From: Rhodoferax koreense
GTDB lineage: Bacteria > Pseudomonadota > Gammaproteobacteria > Burkholderiales > Burkholderiaceae_C
Length of the DNA stretch: 64,000 nucleotides
Assembly (NCBI RefSeq): GCF_001955695.1
Contig: NZ_CP019236.1
Location: 2,418,001-2,482,000, forward strand
Reading direction: 5' to 3'
Of the stretch, positions 46,091-55,910 are shown piece after piece. Numbering within the stretch: position 1 is the first letter of the stretch; each line of letters opens with the position of its first letter. A model generated the notes under the pieces. It saw nothing but the letters and a program-made list of their open reading frames with translations. It made no database searches and had not been told where the DNA came from. Position numbers and translations under genes: made by a program.

Positions 46091-46474
46091 TTACTCGGAT
46101 GCCTGCGCCGGCGGCTGCGCCGCTTTGCTCACGGCTGGCTCCGCCGGTTTCTCGGCCGCCTTGGCCGCGTTCTTCTTCGCCTGGGCCACGACCCATTTGC
46201 CGGCGAAGGCCTGCAGGTCGTTCAGGCGCTTGAGCAGGTCCGTGCCCGAAGGCGTGAGGATGTAGCCGTCGCTGCCGTGCGTCAGCAGCTCGGCCTCACG
46301 CAGTTCCTTGATGCGAGTGTTGAGCGTGTTCGGCGTGATGCCGCCCACGCTGTCCTGCAGCAGGCGGAAGGTCTGCGGATGCCCGTCGCGCAGCGACCAC
46401 AACACGCGCAGTGCGTAGCGTGCTTCCAGCAGCGCCAGTAGCTGGTGGATGGCGACATTTTCCTTGGAACCCAT
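46091..46474 (-). CDS. HxlR-like winged-helix regulator
   Basis: 127-residue DNA-binding protein. The winged helix occupies about 8-90 (ALLEARYALRVLWSLRDGHPQTFRLLQDSVGGITPNTLNTRIKELREAELL is the HxlR pattern). A C-terminal Lys/Ala/Pro/Glu-rich tail of about 30 residues is unusual for the family. The ATG at 46474 follows CGAGGAGAGC, a good RBS. No obvious target gene adjoins it; it lies between the FKBP gene and the catabolic cluster. Confidence 0.85.
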   Translation of the reverse strand: MGSKENVAIHQLLALLEARYALRVLWSLRDGHPQTFRLLQDSVGGITPNTLNTRIKELREAELLTHGSDGYILTPSGTDLLKRLNDLQAFAGKWVVAQAKKNAAKAAEKPAEPAVSKAAQPPAQASE

Positions 46475-46655
46475 GACGTGCTCTCCTCGATGCGTTGTTT
46501 GATTTGGAAGGGCTCGGCCCGTGTTCCCCGCGTCCGGCGGCCCGGGCCGCGTGGACGATCGGCGACTATATCGCAATTTTCATTCTGCTACTAGTTTCAT
46601 AGCAGTTGGCGTAACCCATGCGTACGATGCTGCGGCGGCAACCTGGGGGTGCAGG

Positions 46656-47132
46656 TCAACGGTAAATCTTCTGCAGCAGGCGCATCAGCGTCTTGCGCTC
46701 GGTGGCGGTCAGCCGCGCCGTGGCCTCTTCCTCGAGCTCGGCGGCCGTGACCTCGGCCTGCGCCACCAGTGCCTGGCCAGCCGGGCTCAGGTGCAGGCCG
46801 GTGGCGCGGCGGTCGCTGGGGTGCGGCAGCCGCTCGATCAGCTCGCGTTTCTCCAGTGCGCCGATGATGGCCACCAGGTTGGGCGGCAGCACGCCGAGCG
46901 TGCCGCACAGCTGGCGCGAGGTGATGCCCGGGTTGCGCGAGATCAGCGACAGCACCGAGAAATCGACGATGCGCAATTCATACACGGCCATGCGCCGCAT
47001 GAAATGTTCGACGATGGTCAGCGAGGCACGGCGGGCGTTGTAGCCCATCAGGGTTTCGAGAAAACTGGTGTCCACCGTCTCGACGGCGGCGAGCGGCGGG
47101 GTTGGCGGGGGCGTGTGCGAAATGGCAGGCAT
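46656..47132 (-). CDS. MarR-family regulator of the catabolic cluster
   Basis: 158-residue winged-helix protein. MarR core about 45-150: LRIVDFSVLSLISRNPGITSRQLCGTLGVLPPNLVAIIGALEKRELIERLPHPSDRRATGLHLSPAG. A Pro-rich N-terminus precedes it. It is the last gene of the minus-strand cluster, 35 bp after the tannase gene. MarR proteins next to feruloyl-CoA synthetases are typically repressors released by a hydroxycinnamoyl-CoA. A plausible operator is at 56733-56747. Confidence 0.87.
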   Translation of the reverse strand: MPAISHTPPPTPPLAAVETVDTSFLETLMGYNARRASLTIVEHFMRRMAVYELRIVDFSVLSLISRNPGITSRQLCGTLGVLPPNLVAIIGALEKRELIERLPHPSDRRATGLHLSPAGQALVAQAEVTAAELEEEATARLTATERKTLMRLLQKIYR

Positions 47133-47167
47133 GGCGGGATTGTGCCGCCATGCCCGGCGGCGTTGCG

Positions 47168-48886
47168 CTACTGGCAGCTGAAGCTGGCCGCGCTTTCGAT
47201 GTCGCCCGTTCCCTTGTAGCGCGCCACCTTCGGATAGGCGCACAGCGGCCGGCTGCGCGTGGCCGACCAGGTGGCGGGGAGGTCGGCATTCACGGCCACG
47301 GCATTGCCGGCGCCGCGTGCGTTGGCCACCACGCTGTCGGGCGCCTGGCCCTGCTCGACCCAGTTGACCAGCGGTGTCAGCATGTCGAACTGGTCGGTGG
47401 CCGGTCCGCCGGAGCAGTGGTTCATGCCGGGCACGCGGTAGAAGCGCGAGAAGTTGCCGGCGTCGCCGCCGTTGTTCCCACGCAGCGTGTCGTACCAGGC
47501 CGTGGTGTCGTCGCTCGAGAAGATCGGGTCGGCCGTGCCGTGGTAGACCATCATCTTCGCGCCGCGGTTCTTCAGCTTGGAAAGCTCGCTCGGGTTGGGC
47601 GGCAGCATGAACGACAGGGCCGATTCGGTGTAGACCGCATTGGTGGCCGCCACGCGCGCGAGCAGCGTGTCGATGTTGGCGGTCAGCGTGAAGTTCGGGC
47701 CGTTGAAGGTGGCCGGGTCTTCCGGCGGCACCGGCCAGATGATGCCCGCGCCACCGGAATCCAGGTTGAGCGAGTTGCTGAACTTCCACACGCCCCAGCC
47801 GTTGGGCGACAGCCCGTTGTCGTACGGGAAGCTGGCGTAGAACCTGTTGCCCGCGGCATTGCGCGCGCCCGCGAACAGGCCGCCGATGGCGGTCTTCTGC
47901 GCGGCGCTCAGGCAACTGCCGTTGCGCGCGCCGGTGCAGGTGGGCACGTCGCGGTCGAGGTTGAAGGCGGCCTGGCAGGCGCCGGTGTCCTGCACCAGGC
48001 CGTCGGTCGCGCCATCGAGTGCGTCGCACTTGCCGAGCACCGCGTCCGACACCAGCTTGCGCTCGGCGGTGGTGAAGCCTGTGGAGAGGTCGCCCGGCGT
48101 GGTGGCCAGGGCGGCGTATTTCTGCGCACCGGCCATGTTGGCGATGGCCGCCAGCGGCAGGCGAAAGCCCGGGTCGCCGACGAGAAAGCCGTCGTACTGG
48201 TCGGCATACCGGGCGGCCGCCACCATGGCGTGGCGCCCGCCGTTGGAGCAGCCGCCGAAGTAGGAGCGGTCGGGCGCCTTGCCATAGGCGGTCTGGATGG
48301 CGCTCTTGGCCATCGGCGTGAGCTTGGCCACGGCCTGGTAGCCGTAGTCGAGCCGGGCCTGCGGATCGATACCGAAGAACGGGCCCTGCGAGGCCGCATG
48401 GCCGGCGTCGGAGCTGATCACGGCGAAGCCCATGTTCAGCGCATTGGTCGGCCCGCTGCCGCCGTTGACGGCGCCCGTGGCCGTGACCACGCTGCCGTCG
48501 ATGCCGCCGTTGGCCTGGTAGAAGAAGCGGCCGTTCCAGTTGCGTGGCAACCGCATCTCGAAGCCGATGGCATAGCTCACGCCGTCGATCGGGCCGACGC
48601 GCTCGTACATGCGCCCGGTCACCCGGCAGTGCGCGCCGACGGGCTGGCCGGCCACCGTCAGCGTGCCGGCGGCCACGTCGGTGGCGGCGGTGATCCGGGT
48701 ATTGGGAAAGCTGATCTTGCTGGCCAGGTCGCTGCAGGACAGCAGGCTGGCCGGCACGGCGGCCGAAAGCTGGGGCAGGGGCGGTGGCCCGTCCGAGCCG
48801 CCGCAGGCGGCCAGCAGCGCGGTGGGCAGCGTGGCCGCCAGCGCAAGTTTGGCCCAGGGCCGGGGTGGGTTGCGGTGCATCTTCAT
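47168..48886 (-). CDS. Tannase/feruloyl esterase family lipoprotein
   Basis: 572-residue alpha/beta hydrolase of the tannase family, which also contains MHETase. Signal with lipobox LLAAC at residues 24-28 predicts an outer-membrane or periplasmic lipoprotein. The catalytic triad is Ser214 in GGCSNGGRHA, Asp453 in YHGTADPIFSS and His490 in GMNHCSGG. Cys213 and Cys491 flank Ser and His in the CS-D-HC disulfide arrangement of the family. It probably frees ferulate-like acids from esters for the enzymes encoded upstream. RBS AAGAGGAG precedes the ATG at 48886. Confidence 0.88.
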   Translation of the reverse strand: MKMHRNPPRPWAKLALAATLPTALLAACGGSDGPPPLPQLSAAVPASLLSCSDLASKISFPNTRITAATDVAAGTLTVAGQPVGAHCRVTGRMYERVGPIDGVSYAIGFEMRLPRNWNGRFFYQANGGIDGSVVTATGAVNGGSGPTNALNMGFAVISSDAGHAASQGPFFGIDPQARLDYGYQAVAKLTPMAKSAIQTAYGKAPDRSYFGGCSNGGRHAMVAAARYADQYDGFLVGDPGFRLPLAAIANMAGAQKYAALATTPGDLSTGFTTAERKLVSDAVLGKCDALDGATDGLVQDTGACQAAFNLDRDVPTCTGARNGSCLSAAQKTAIGGLFAGARNAAGNRFYASFPYDNGLSPNGWGVWKFSNSLNLDSGGAGIIWPVPPEDPATFNGPNFTLTANIDTLLARVAATNAVYTESALSFMLPPNPSELSKLKNRGAKMMVYHGTADPIFSSDDTTAWYDTLRGNNGGDAGNFSRFYRVPGMNHCSGGPATDQFDMLTPLVNWVEQGQAPDSVVANARGAGNAVAVNADLPATWSATRSRPLCAYPKVARYKGTGDIESAASFSCQ

Positions 48887-48932
48887 GTCTCCTCTTTCTT
48901 GGTGGTGAACGGGATGTCTGAGTTTGGGAAAT

Positions 48933-50672
48933 TCAGGTCGTGGCGGCATGGCGGGGTGCGGCCATCCGCTGGCGGATGAGCGCCAGGCGCATGTCGAGTT
49001 CGGGCAGCACCCGGGTTCGGAAGGCCAGGGCCGGCGCCTGCCAGCGCGGGTCTTCGGCGGCGGACTTCGCCGCGATCTGCGCCCACGCCCAGCCCAGCAG
49101 CACCAGGGCCACCGCGCGCAGGTAGTCGTCGGCCACGGCATGGGGCAGGGCGGGGTCGGCCGCCTCGGCGGTGCAGGCCGCGCACAGCGTGGTGGTGAGG
49201 TAGCGCAGCTCGGCCAGGCGGCGCAGCACCTCGGCATCGAAATCCCGGCCGGCATCGAGCGCGGGGCGCAGGTCGACCAGCAAGGCGCCGAGCGCCTGGC
49301 CGCCATCGGGCAGGACCTTGCGCAGCAGCAGGTCGATCGCCTGGATCTCGTTCGTGCCTTCGTAGATCATGCTGACCCGCGCGTCGCGCACGATCTGCTC
49401 GATGCCCCACTCGCGCACGTAGCCGTGGCCGCCGAACACCTGCAGGCATTCGCTCGCGCCGAGGAAGGCCTGCTGCGTCCAGGCGGCCTTGAGCACCGGC
49501 GTGACCAGGCTGCACCAGCGCTGGGCCTCGTCGCGGCGGCGGCTGTCGGGATGGTGCCGCGCCGCGTCGAGCAGCAGGCCGGTGCGGTAGGCCAGCAGCC
49601 GGCCGCCGTCGATCCAGGCGCGCTGCACGTCGAGGAGACGGCGCATGGCCGGATGCTCGACGAGAAGGTCGGCGGACGCGTTGCCGCGCGATGCCGGTGG
49701 CAGGCCCGGCGCACGCATCTGCCGCCGTTCGTGCGCATACGCGTCAGCCTTCTGCCAGGCCGCGTCGAGCAGGCCGATGCCCTGCAGCGCCACGTGCAGC
49801 CGGGCCGCGTTCATCATCACGAACATGGCGTTCAGGCCGGCGCCAGGGGCGCCGATCGGCCAGCCCGTGGCCGCGTCGAATCGCATCACGCAGGTCGGGC
49901 TGCCATGCAGGCCCATCTTTTCCTCGATGCGTTCGCAGGCCACGCCGTTGCGGCGGCCGTCCGGCAGGATCTTGGGCACCAGGAACAGCGACAGGCCCTT
50001 CGGTCCGGCCGGCGCACCGGGCAGGCGGGCCAGCACCAGGTGCAGGATGTTGTCGGTGAGGTCGTGTTCGCCGCCCGAGATGAAAATCTTCGTGCCGCTG
50101 ATGCGGTGTTCGGTGTCGACGTCCGTCGGCACGGCCTGGGTGCGCACCAGCCCGAGGTCGCTGCCGGCCTGCGGCTCGGTGAGGCACATGGTGGCCAGCG
50201 ATTCGCCGCTGGCGATCTGCCCGAGATAACACGCCTTGAGTGCGTCGCTGCCATGGTGCTTCAGGCATTCGTAGGCGCCATGCAGCAAGCCGGGGGCCAT
50301 GGTCCAGCCGTGGTTGGCCGCGCTGAGCCACTCGTACAGCACACCTTCCAGCACCCAGGGCAGTCCTTGGCCGCCATCCGCTTCTGCGCAGGCCAGCGCG
50401 GGCCAGCCGGCCGCCACGAAGGCGCGGTACGCTTCGCGGAAGCCGGGCGGTGTGGTGACCGTGCCGGCTTCCCAGCGGCAGCCGACCTCGTCGCCCTGGC
50501 GGTTCAAGGGCGCCACCACCTCGGCGACGAACTTGCCGGCTTCCTCCAGCACCTGTGCCATCAGGGGCTGGTCGGCATCGGCGAGGCCCTCGAGCGCCGC
50601 CAGCTGACGCGGGGCGTGCAGCACGTCGAACAGCAGGAAGCCGGTGTCGGCAGGGTGGGGACGGTAGGACAT
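48933..50672 (-). CDS. Acyl-CoA dehydrogenase
   Basis: FAD enzyme of 579 residues of the long type with extra C-terminal domain (AcdA/DmdC-like). Domains: N-terminal helices 1-150, middle beta-domain with MCLTEPQAGSDLGLVRT and KIFISGGEHDLTDNI, C-terminal helical domain with FGGHGYVREWGIEQIVRDARVSMIYEGTNEIQAIDLLLRKVL. The Glu of YEGTNEIQ is the likely catalytic base. In this cluster it may oxidise a side-chain acyl-CoA during hydroxycinnamate shortening; the exact substrate is inference. Confidence 0.9.
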   Translation of the reverse strand: MSYRPHPADTGFLLFDVLHAPRQLAALEGLADADQPLMAQVLEEAGKFVAEVVAPLNRQGDEVGCRWEAGTVTTPPGFREAYRAFVAAGWPALACAEADGGQGLPWVLEGVLYEWLSAANHGWTMAPGLLHGAYECLKHHGSDALKACYLGQIASGESLATMCLTEPQAGSDLGLVRTQAVPTDVDTEHRISGTKIFISGGEHDLTDNILHLVLARLPGAPAGPKGLSLFLVPKILPDGRRNGVACERIEEKMGLHGSPTCVMRFDAATGWPIGAPGAGLNAMFVMMNAARLHVALQGIGLLDAAWQKADAYAHERRQMRAPGLPPASRGNASADLLVEHPAMRRLLDVQRAWIDGGRLLAYRTGLLLDAARHHPDSRRRDEAQRWCSLVTPVLKAAWTQQAFLGASECLQVFGGHGYVREWGIEQIVRDARVSMIYEGTNEIQAIDLLLRKVLPDGGQALGALLVDLRPALDAGRDFDAEVLRRLAELRYLTTTLCAACTAEAADPALPHAVADDYLRAVALVLLGWAWAQIAAKSAAEDPRWQAPALAFRTRVLPELDMRLALIRQRMAAPRHAATT

Positions 50673-50686
50673 GGTGGTATCGCGGA

Positions 50687-50762
50687 GCCCTTCGACAGGC
50701 TCAGGCCCTTCGACGGGCTCAGGATGATCGGAATGCCCTTCGACAAGCTCAGGGCGAACGGG
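50687..50762. repeat. Palindromic repeat cluster between dehydrogenase and binding-protein genes
   Basis: Three arms of the CTTCGACA(G/A)GCTCAG family lie in 76 bp, a rearranged copy of the unit seen elsewhere, inside the putative operon. Confidence 0.85.
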
Positions 50763-50774
50763 ATGGGTGGTGCG

Positions 50775-51770
50775 TCAGGATTCAGCCGTGAAACCGATCT
50801 GTTTCACCAGCGGGCCCCAGCGTTCATATTCCGCCTGCTGGTCGGCCGCCATGTCCTGCGCGGTCGTGCCGTGGGCCACCAGGCCGACCAGTGCCAACGC
50901 GTCGATGACGCTCTTGTCCTTCAGGGCCTGGTTGATGGCGGCGTTGGCGCTGGCCAGGGTGGCGGCGGGCGTCTTGGCCGGGGCATAGAAGCCGAACCAT
51001 TCCTCGGACGTCACGTCCGGGTAGCCGAGTTCGGTGAAGGTCGGCACATCGGGCAGGTAGGGCGAACGCTTCTTGCCCGAGGTGGCCAGCACCCGCACGC
51101 GGCCGGCCTTCATGTACTGCAGGTAGTCGCCGCTCGGGTTCATGGCCGCGGCGATCTGGCCGCCTACCAGGTCGGTGATGCTGGGTACCGTGCCGCGGTA
51201 GGGCACGTGCTTGAGTTCCACGCCGGAGCGCATGCCCAGCAGCGCGCCGAGCAGGTGCGGCATCGAGCCCGCGCCCGGCGTGCCGTAGCTGGCCTTGTCG
51301 GGGTTGGCCTTGGCCCAGGCCAGGAACTCGGGCAGCGTGGTCACGCTGGCGGGCACCAGCGGGCCGACGGCCAGGCCGTGGAACATGATGGCACCGATCG
51401 ACACCGGCACCACGTCGGCGGGCTTGTAGCTGAGCTTGGGGTAGATGTACGGGTAGACGGACAGCGCCGACACCGGCGCCAGCGTGAGCACCGAGCCGTC
51501 CGGCGGCGCGACCTTCAGGCTTTCCACGGCGATGCGGCCACCCGCGCCGGGCTTGTTCTCCACATAGCCGGGGTTGCGCGTGTAGGCCGTGCCGCCGATT
51601 TTTTCGGCCACGCGGCGCGCCACGCTGTCGCCCGCGCTGCCGGCGGGGAAGCCGTAGTAGATCTTGACCTGGTCCAGCGGCAGGCCCTGCGCGCGGGCGG
51701 CCAGCGGCGACAGCGCGGCCAGCGCGGCGGCGCTGCCCAAGGTTTGGATGAAGTGGCGACGGTGGTTCAT
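50775..51770 (-). CDS. Bug-family (TTT) substrate-binding protein
   Basis: 331-residue periplasmic receptor. Signal (RRHFIQTLGSAAALAALSPLAARA) of twin-arginine-like form, then KIYYGFPAGSAGDSVARRV, the Bug signature YVENKPGAGGRIAVESL, and SYGTPGAGSMPHLLGALL. No tctAB-like membrane genes adjoin it. Many Bug genes in Burkholderiales are orphans; in this cluster the ligand is probably an aromatic acid (inference). Confidence 0.9.
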   Translation of the reverse strand: MNHRRHFIQTLGSAAALAALSPLAARAQGLPLDQVKIYYGFPAGSAGDSVARRVAEKIGGTAYTRNPGYVENKPGAGGRIAVESLKVAPPDGSVLTLAPVSALSVYPYIYPKLSYKPADVVPVSIGAIMFHGLAVGPLVPASVTTLPEFLAWAKANPDKASYGTPGAGSMPHLLGALLGMRSGVELKHVPYRGTVPSITDLVGGQIAAAMNPSGDYLQYMKAGRVRVLATSGKKRSPYLPDVPTFTELGYPDVTSEEWFGFYAPAKTPAATLASANAAINQALKDKSVIDALALVGLVAHGTTAQDMAADQQAEYERWGPLVKQIGFTAES

Positions 51771-51850
51771 GGGTTTTGCTCCTGTATCGATAGCCGTCAG
51801 CGCAAGTGGGTATTGCGCTGAAGCAAGGTCTGATGCTTATTTGTTTGGGG

Positions 51851-52999
51851 TCAGAACGTGTGGCGGATGCCGAAATTCACGCCGCTCTGCGACGAGCCCG
51901 CGGCCGGGTTGCTGCCGGCGGCACCGCCGCTGACGGACACGGCCGAGAGGCGGTCGTTGCGGATGTGGCCGACCTGGCTGTAGACGGTGGTGCGCTTCGA
52001 CAGGCTGTAGACCACGCGAGCCACGTACATGGTCGCGTCGCGGTCGTCGACATTCTTGTAGCGCTGGTTCAGGTACTGGCCTTCCACCGTCAGCGCCGGT
52101 GTGATCGGGTACGAGGCGCCGATGTACCAGATGTCGCTTTTCGGCTTGACCGTGTCGCCGTCGTTGTCGCGCCGCAGCAGGCCGCCGGCGATCTTGGTGT
52201 CGCCGAGCTTGACGTAGCCGCCGAGCGCGAGGCGGTTGTCCTTCTTGCTGCTGCTGTTGAGGTTGCCGAACACCACGTCGGTGGCGCCGGTGGTGGTGCG
52301 GCCGCGCTGGCTGTCGTAGCCGAGCGAGACGCCCCAGCCCGGGGTGTCGTACTTGGCCATGGCCGACCATTGGCGGCAGGCCTGGGCGTCGGTGCCGCTT
52401 TCGCCGGGGCAGTTGGTGCCGACCGGGCTCGGTCCGGCATTCACCGTGTCGCGGCCGAAGCTGTAGCCGGCGCCGAGGTTCCAGCCGCCGAACGTGCCGC
52501 GGTAGGCCACGCTGTTGTCGGCGCGCGCGTTGGGGATGTAGGGGTCAAGCGAACCGAGTGCGTAGATGGCCGGGCCGATCAGGTCGGAATCGAGCACCGA
52601 CCAGAACAGCATCGAATACTGGCGCCCGAGCGTCACGCTGCCCCACGGGCCGGCCAGGCCGACGAAGGATTGGCGGCCGAACAGCCGACCGCCCTGGCCC
52701 GAAACACCGGTGTCGGGCGCGAAGCCCATCTCCAGCGTGAAGACGCCGCGCAGGCCGCCGCCCAGGTCTTCCGTGCCGCGCATGCCGACCCGCGACGGCA
52801 TCATGCCGGTGTTGCTCGGCATGCGCTGGATGCTGCCCACGCCGTTGACCTTGTTGACCACTTCGATGCCGGCATCGATGATGCCGTACAGGGTGACGGC
52901 GGAGGCCGGCGCGCCCTGCGCATGGGCGCAAACCTGGGCTGACAGGGCGGCTGCGCCGAGCAGTGCGGCGGTCCAGCGGGGGAAGTGTTGTTTGTTCAT
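51851..52999 (-). CDS. Outer-membrane general porin
   Basis: 382-residue Gram-negative porin (Porin_4/OmpC-like of beta-proteobacteria). Signal peptide MNKQHFPRWTAALLGAAALSAQVCAHA, then SAVTLYGIIDAGIEVVNKV, the usual first strand, a GGRLFGRQSFVGLAGPWGSVTLGRQY stretch, and terminal strand GVNFGIRHTF ending in Phe. The ATG at 52999 follows GGAGACACC. Expected to admit small aromatic substrates for the cluster. Confidence 0.93.
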   Translation of the reverse strand: MNKQHFPRWTAALLGAAALSAQVCAHAQGAPASAVTLYGIIDAGIEVVNKVNGVGSIQRMPSNTGMMPSRVGMRGTEDLGGGLRGVFTLEMGFAPDTGVSGQGGRLFGRQSFVGLAGPWGSVTLGRQYSMLFWSVLDSDLIGPAIYALGSLDPYIPNARADNSVAYRGTFGGWNLGAGYSFGRDTVNAGPSPVGTNCPGESGTDAQACRQWSAMAKYDTPGWGVSLGYDSQRGRTTTGATDVVFGNLNSSSKKDNRLALGGYVKLGDTKIAGGLLRRDNDGDTVKPKSDIWYIGASYPITPALTVEGQYLNQRYKNVDDRDATMYVARVVYSLSKRTTVYSQVGHIRNDRLSAVSVSGGAAGSNPAAGSSQSGVNFGIRHTF

Positions 53000-53207
53000 G
53001 GTGTCTCCTCGTTCCTCGTTCGGGGTTTTGGGGCAACACGCCGCCACACCGCGTAAAAGGCGGTCTTGCAGGTGTCGGGTTTTTTCATGGCCCGCGCCTC
53101 TGTTCACAGCAGGCGCGGCAGTGCCGGGGCACGCGGTTCGCGGCGGCGCGCTCGGCGCCGGCGGTTCAATCGGGGGTCAGGGTGGTCTTGGCAGGTTCAT
53201 GCGTACC

Positions 53208-53972
53208 TCACCGAGGTGCCATTCGAAGCGCACCGTCCAGCCGGATCACTTCGCCGTTCAGGTGGCCGTTGGTGACGATGTGGCAGGCCAGTTCGGCGAA
53301 TTCCGAAGGCTTGCCGAGCCGCGGCGGAAACGGGATCGATGCGGCCAAGGACTGCTGCACGGCTTCGGGCAGTTCGAGGAGCAGCGGGGTGGCGAACAGC
53401 CCTGGCGCCACGGTGCACACGCGGATGCCGTGTTGCGCCAGGTCGCGCGCCATCGGCAGCGTCATGCCCACCAGGCCGCCCTTCGATGCGCTGTAGGCCT
53501 GCTGGCCGATCTGGCCGTCGAAGGCCGCCACCGAGGCGGTGAACACCATCACGCCGCGCTCGCCGCCTTCCAGCGGATCGAGCTTGGCGCAACGCGCGGC
53601 GAACAGCCGGCTCATGTTGTAGCTGCCGACCAGGTTCACGCCGACCACCCGCGCGAAGTCTTCGAGCGGCGCGGGGCTGCCGTCCTTGCCGACCAGGCGC
53701 TTGGCGCCGCCGATGCCGGCCACGTTCATCAGGATGCGCGCCTGGCCGACGGCGCCCTCGGCTTGGTCCAACGCCGCGTTCACGCTGGCGGTGTCGGTGA
53801 TGTCGCAGGCGCAGGCGACGCCGCCGATCTCGGCCGCCACCTTCTCGGCCAGCGCCTGGTTGCGGTCGAGCACCACCACCTTGGCGCCGAGCCGCGCGAG
53901 TTCGCGCGCCGTGGCTTCGCCGAGGCCCGATGCGCCGCCGGTGACGAGTGCGGTTTGTCCTTGGATTTGCAT
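53208..53972 (-). CDS. SDR-family 3-hydroxyacyl-CoA dehydrogenase-like enzyme
   Basis: 254-residue NAD-dependent dehydrogenase. [13 protein letters not shown], Asp36, NVAGIGG and the active site [22 protein letters not shown] are present. Closely similar in plan to the SDR starting at 33410. Placed 11 bp after the CoA ligase gene; likely oxidises a 3-hydroxyacyl-CoA formed by the hydratase. Confidence 0.9.
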   Translation of the reverse strand: MQIQGQTALVTGGASGLGEATARELARLGAKVVVLDRNQALAEKVAAEIGGVACACDITDTASVNAALDQAEGAVGQARILMNVAGIGGAKRLVGKDGSPAPLEDFARVVGVNLVGSYNMSRLFAARCAKLDPLEGGERGVMVFTASVAAFDGQIGQQAYSASKGGLVGMTLPMARDLAQHGIRVCTVAPGLFATPLLLELPEAVQQSLAASIPFPPRLGKPSEFAELACHIVTNGHLNGEVIRLDGALRMAPR

Positions 53973-53983
53973 GTAGCGCGCCT

Positions 53984-55858
53984 TCAGGCTTGAGGTTGCA
54001 GGATGTTGGCAGCCGTGCCGTCGTGCAGCGCATCGACGAGTGCCGCGCGGTGCTTGAGGACGGCACGCTGGTTGATCGAGCCTTTGTCGGTGACCTCGCC
54101 CTTCTCGGCGGACGGCGGCTCGGCCATCAGCAGTGCGCGCGCCACGCGGCTGGCGCTGCCGGTGGATGCGCGGGCCAGTTCGTCGAGGATGGCCTGCATG
54201 CGCTGCTGCACCGGCGCGCTGGCCAGCACCTCGGCCATGCTGGCGTCGGGGCCCAGGCCGCTGACTTCGCGGCAGGCGGGCGAAGGGAAGATCAGCGCGC
54301 CGACCTCCTTCCTGTTGATGCCGGTGAGCACCGCGTCCTGGATGTAGGGCGCGCCGGCCACCACGATCTTCGCGCGCATCGGGCCCACGCTCACGAAGGT
54401 ACCGGTCGAGAGCTTGAAGTCTTCGGCGATGCGGCCGTCGAATTTCAGGCCGCGGTGGATGTCGTCGGCGTTGATCCACTGCACGGCGTCGCCGGTGCGC
54501 AGGAAACCTTCCTCGTCGAAGGCCTCGCGCGTGGCCTGCTCCGAGCGCCAGTAGCCGGGCGTGACGTTGGGGCCGCGGTAGCGCACCTCGGTCTTGCCGT
54601 CCACCTCGACGAGCTTGAGCGTCATGCCCGGCACCGGCACGCCGATGTCGCCGGCGCGCACGTCGGCGCTGTTGACGAACATGGCCGATGGCGCCGATTC
54701 GGTCATGCCCAGCCCGGTGGCCATGTAGATGCGCTCGCCGAGTTCTGCTTCCTCGGTGGCATGCAGGCTGTCCCACACCGGCTGCGAGAGGCCGGCGCCG
54801 GAATAGAAGAACATGCGCAGCTTCGACAGCAGGTTCCTGCGCAACACCGCATCGGTCTTCATCGCCTCGGCGATCATCTCGAAGCCGGTGGGCACGTTGA
54901 AATACACCGTGGGTGCGATCTCGCGCAGGTTGCGCAGCGTCTCGGCGATGCCCGCGGCCGTGGGTTTGCCGTCGTCGATGTAGAGCGTGCCGCCGTGGCG
55001 CAGCGTGATGCCGAAATTGTGGTTGCTGCCGAAGGTGTGGTTCCACGGCAGCCAGTCGACGAACACCGGCGCGGCTTCGTTGAACACCGGCAGCGACTGC
55101 GCGATCTGCTGCAGGTTGGCGCACCACATGCGCTGCGTGTTGATCACCGGCTTGGGCAGCTTGGTGGAGCCGCTGGTGAACAGGAACTTGGCAATGGTGT
55201 CGGGCCGTATGGCGTGCATGGCGGCGTCGACCTTTTCCGTGGCCACGGTGTCGCGCAGATCGGCGAACCGCGTGGTGGCGCGGCCTTCGATGCGGCCTTG
55301 GCCCAGCACCACCTCCACGTTGTCATCGAGCGTGGCCAGCAAGGCCTTGCCGAAGCGTGCGCCGTCGGTGGCGTAGACCAGGCCGGGCGTGAGCGTGGCG
55401 ACCACGTGGCGCAGCTTGTCGTAGTCCTGGCTGGCTGTGGCGTAGGCTGGCGTGACCGGGCAATAGGGAATGCCGGCATAGAGGCAACCGAGCGCGATCA
55501 GCCCATGTTCGATGCTGTTTTCGCTGAGGACGATCACCGGCCGCTCGGCGCTCAGGCCGCGGTCGAGCAGTGCCTCGCCGATGCTGCGTGCCGCGGTCAG
55601 CGCTTCGGCATAACTCAGGTGTTGCCAGTCACCGGTGCCGCCGCCGGGTAATTGTTCGCGTCGTGCCAGAAAAGGATGTGTGGGTTGGACTTCCGCCCAG
55701 TGCACCAGGAAATCGGTCACGCGCCGCGCGCAGGCGCCCAGCGGCAAATCGGCCTGCAGGTAACGCACACCGTCCGCGCCCTCGCGCAGGTTGACGCGGG
55801 TCACGCCGAAATTCATCGCTCGGTAGCGGGGGGCGGCGGTCGGTTTTGTCTCGTTCAT
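53984..55858 (-). CDS. fcs: Feruloyl-CoA synthetase-like acyl-CoA ligase
   Basis: 624-residue AMP-forming ligase. Core motif FLFTSGSTKLPKPVINTQRMW, then FVDWLPWNHTFGSNHNFG, typical of the feruloyl-CoA synthase group, ATGLGMTESAPS and RTGDAVQW. The C-terminal domain lacks the usual Lys-containing PRTxxGK motif seen in most ligases but matches this group's ending. Activates ferulate, coumarate or a related acid. Start ATG at 55858; upstream frame without homology. Confidence 0.87.
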   Translation of the reverse strand: MNETKPTAAPRYRAMNFGVTRVNLREGADGVRYLQADLPLGACARRVTDFLVHWAEVQPTHPFLARREQLPGGGTGDWQHLSYAEALTAARSIGEALLDRGLSAERPVIVLSENSIEHGLIALGCLYAGIPYCPVTPAYATASQDYDKLRHVVATLTPGLVYATDGARFGKALLATLDDNVEVVLGQGRIEGRATTRFADLRDTVATEKVDAAMHAIRPDTIAKFLFTSGSTKLPKPVINTQRMWCANLQQIAQSLPVFNEAAPVFVDWLPWNHTFGSNHNFGITLRHGGTLYIDDGKPTAAGIAETLRNLREIAPTVYFNVPTGFEMIAEAMKTDAVLRRNLLSKLRMFFYSGAGLSQPVWDSLHATEEAELGERIYMATGLGMTESAPSAMFVNSADVRAGDIGVPVPGMTLKLVEVDGKTEVRYRGPNVTPGYWRSEQATREAFDEEGFLRTGDAVQWINADDIHRGLKFDGRIAEDFKLSTGTFVSVGPMRAKIVVAGAPYIQDAVLTGINRKEVGALIFPSPACREVSGLGPDASMAEVLASAPVQQRMQAILDELARASTGSASRVARALLMAEPPSAEKGEVTDKGSINQRAVLKHRAALVDALHDGTAANILQPQA

Positions 55859-55910
55859 TGTTTGGGGCTCGACGCGGTGGCGTGTGGGCGATGGGCGGTG
55901 AAGCGGCGGA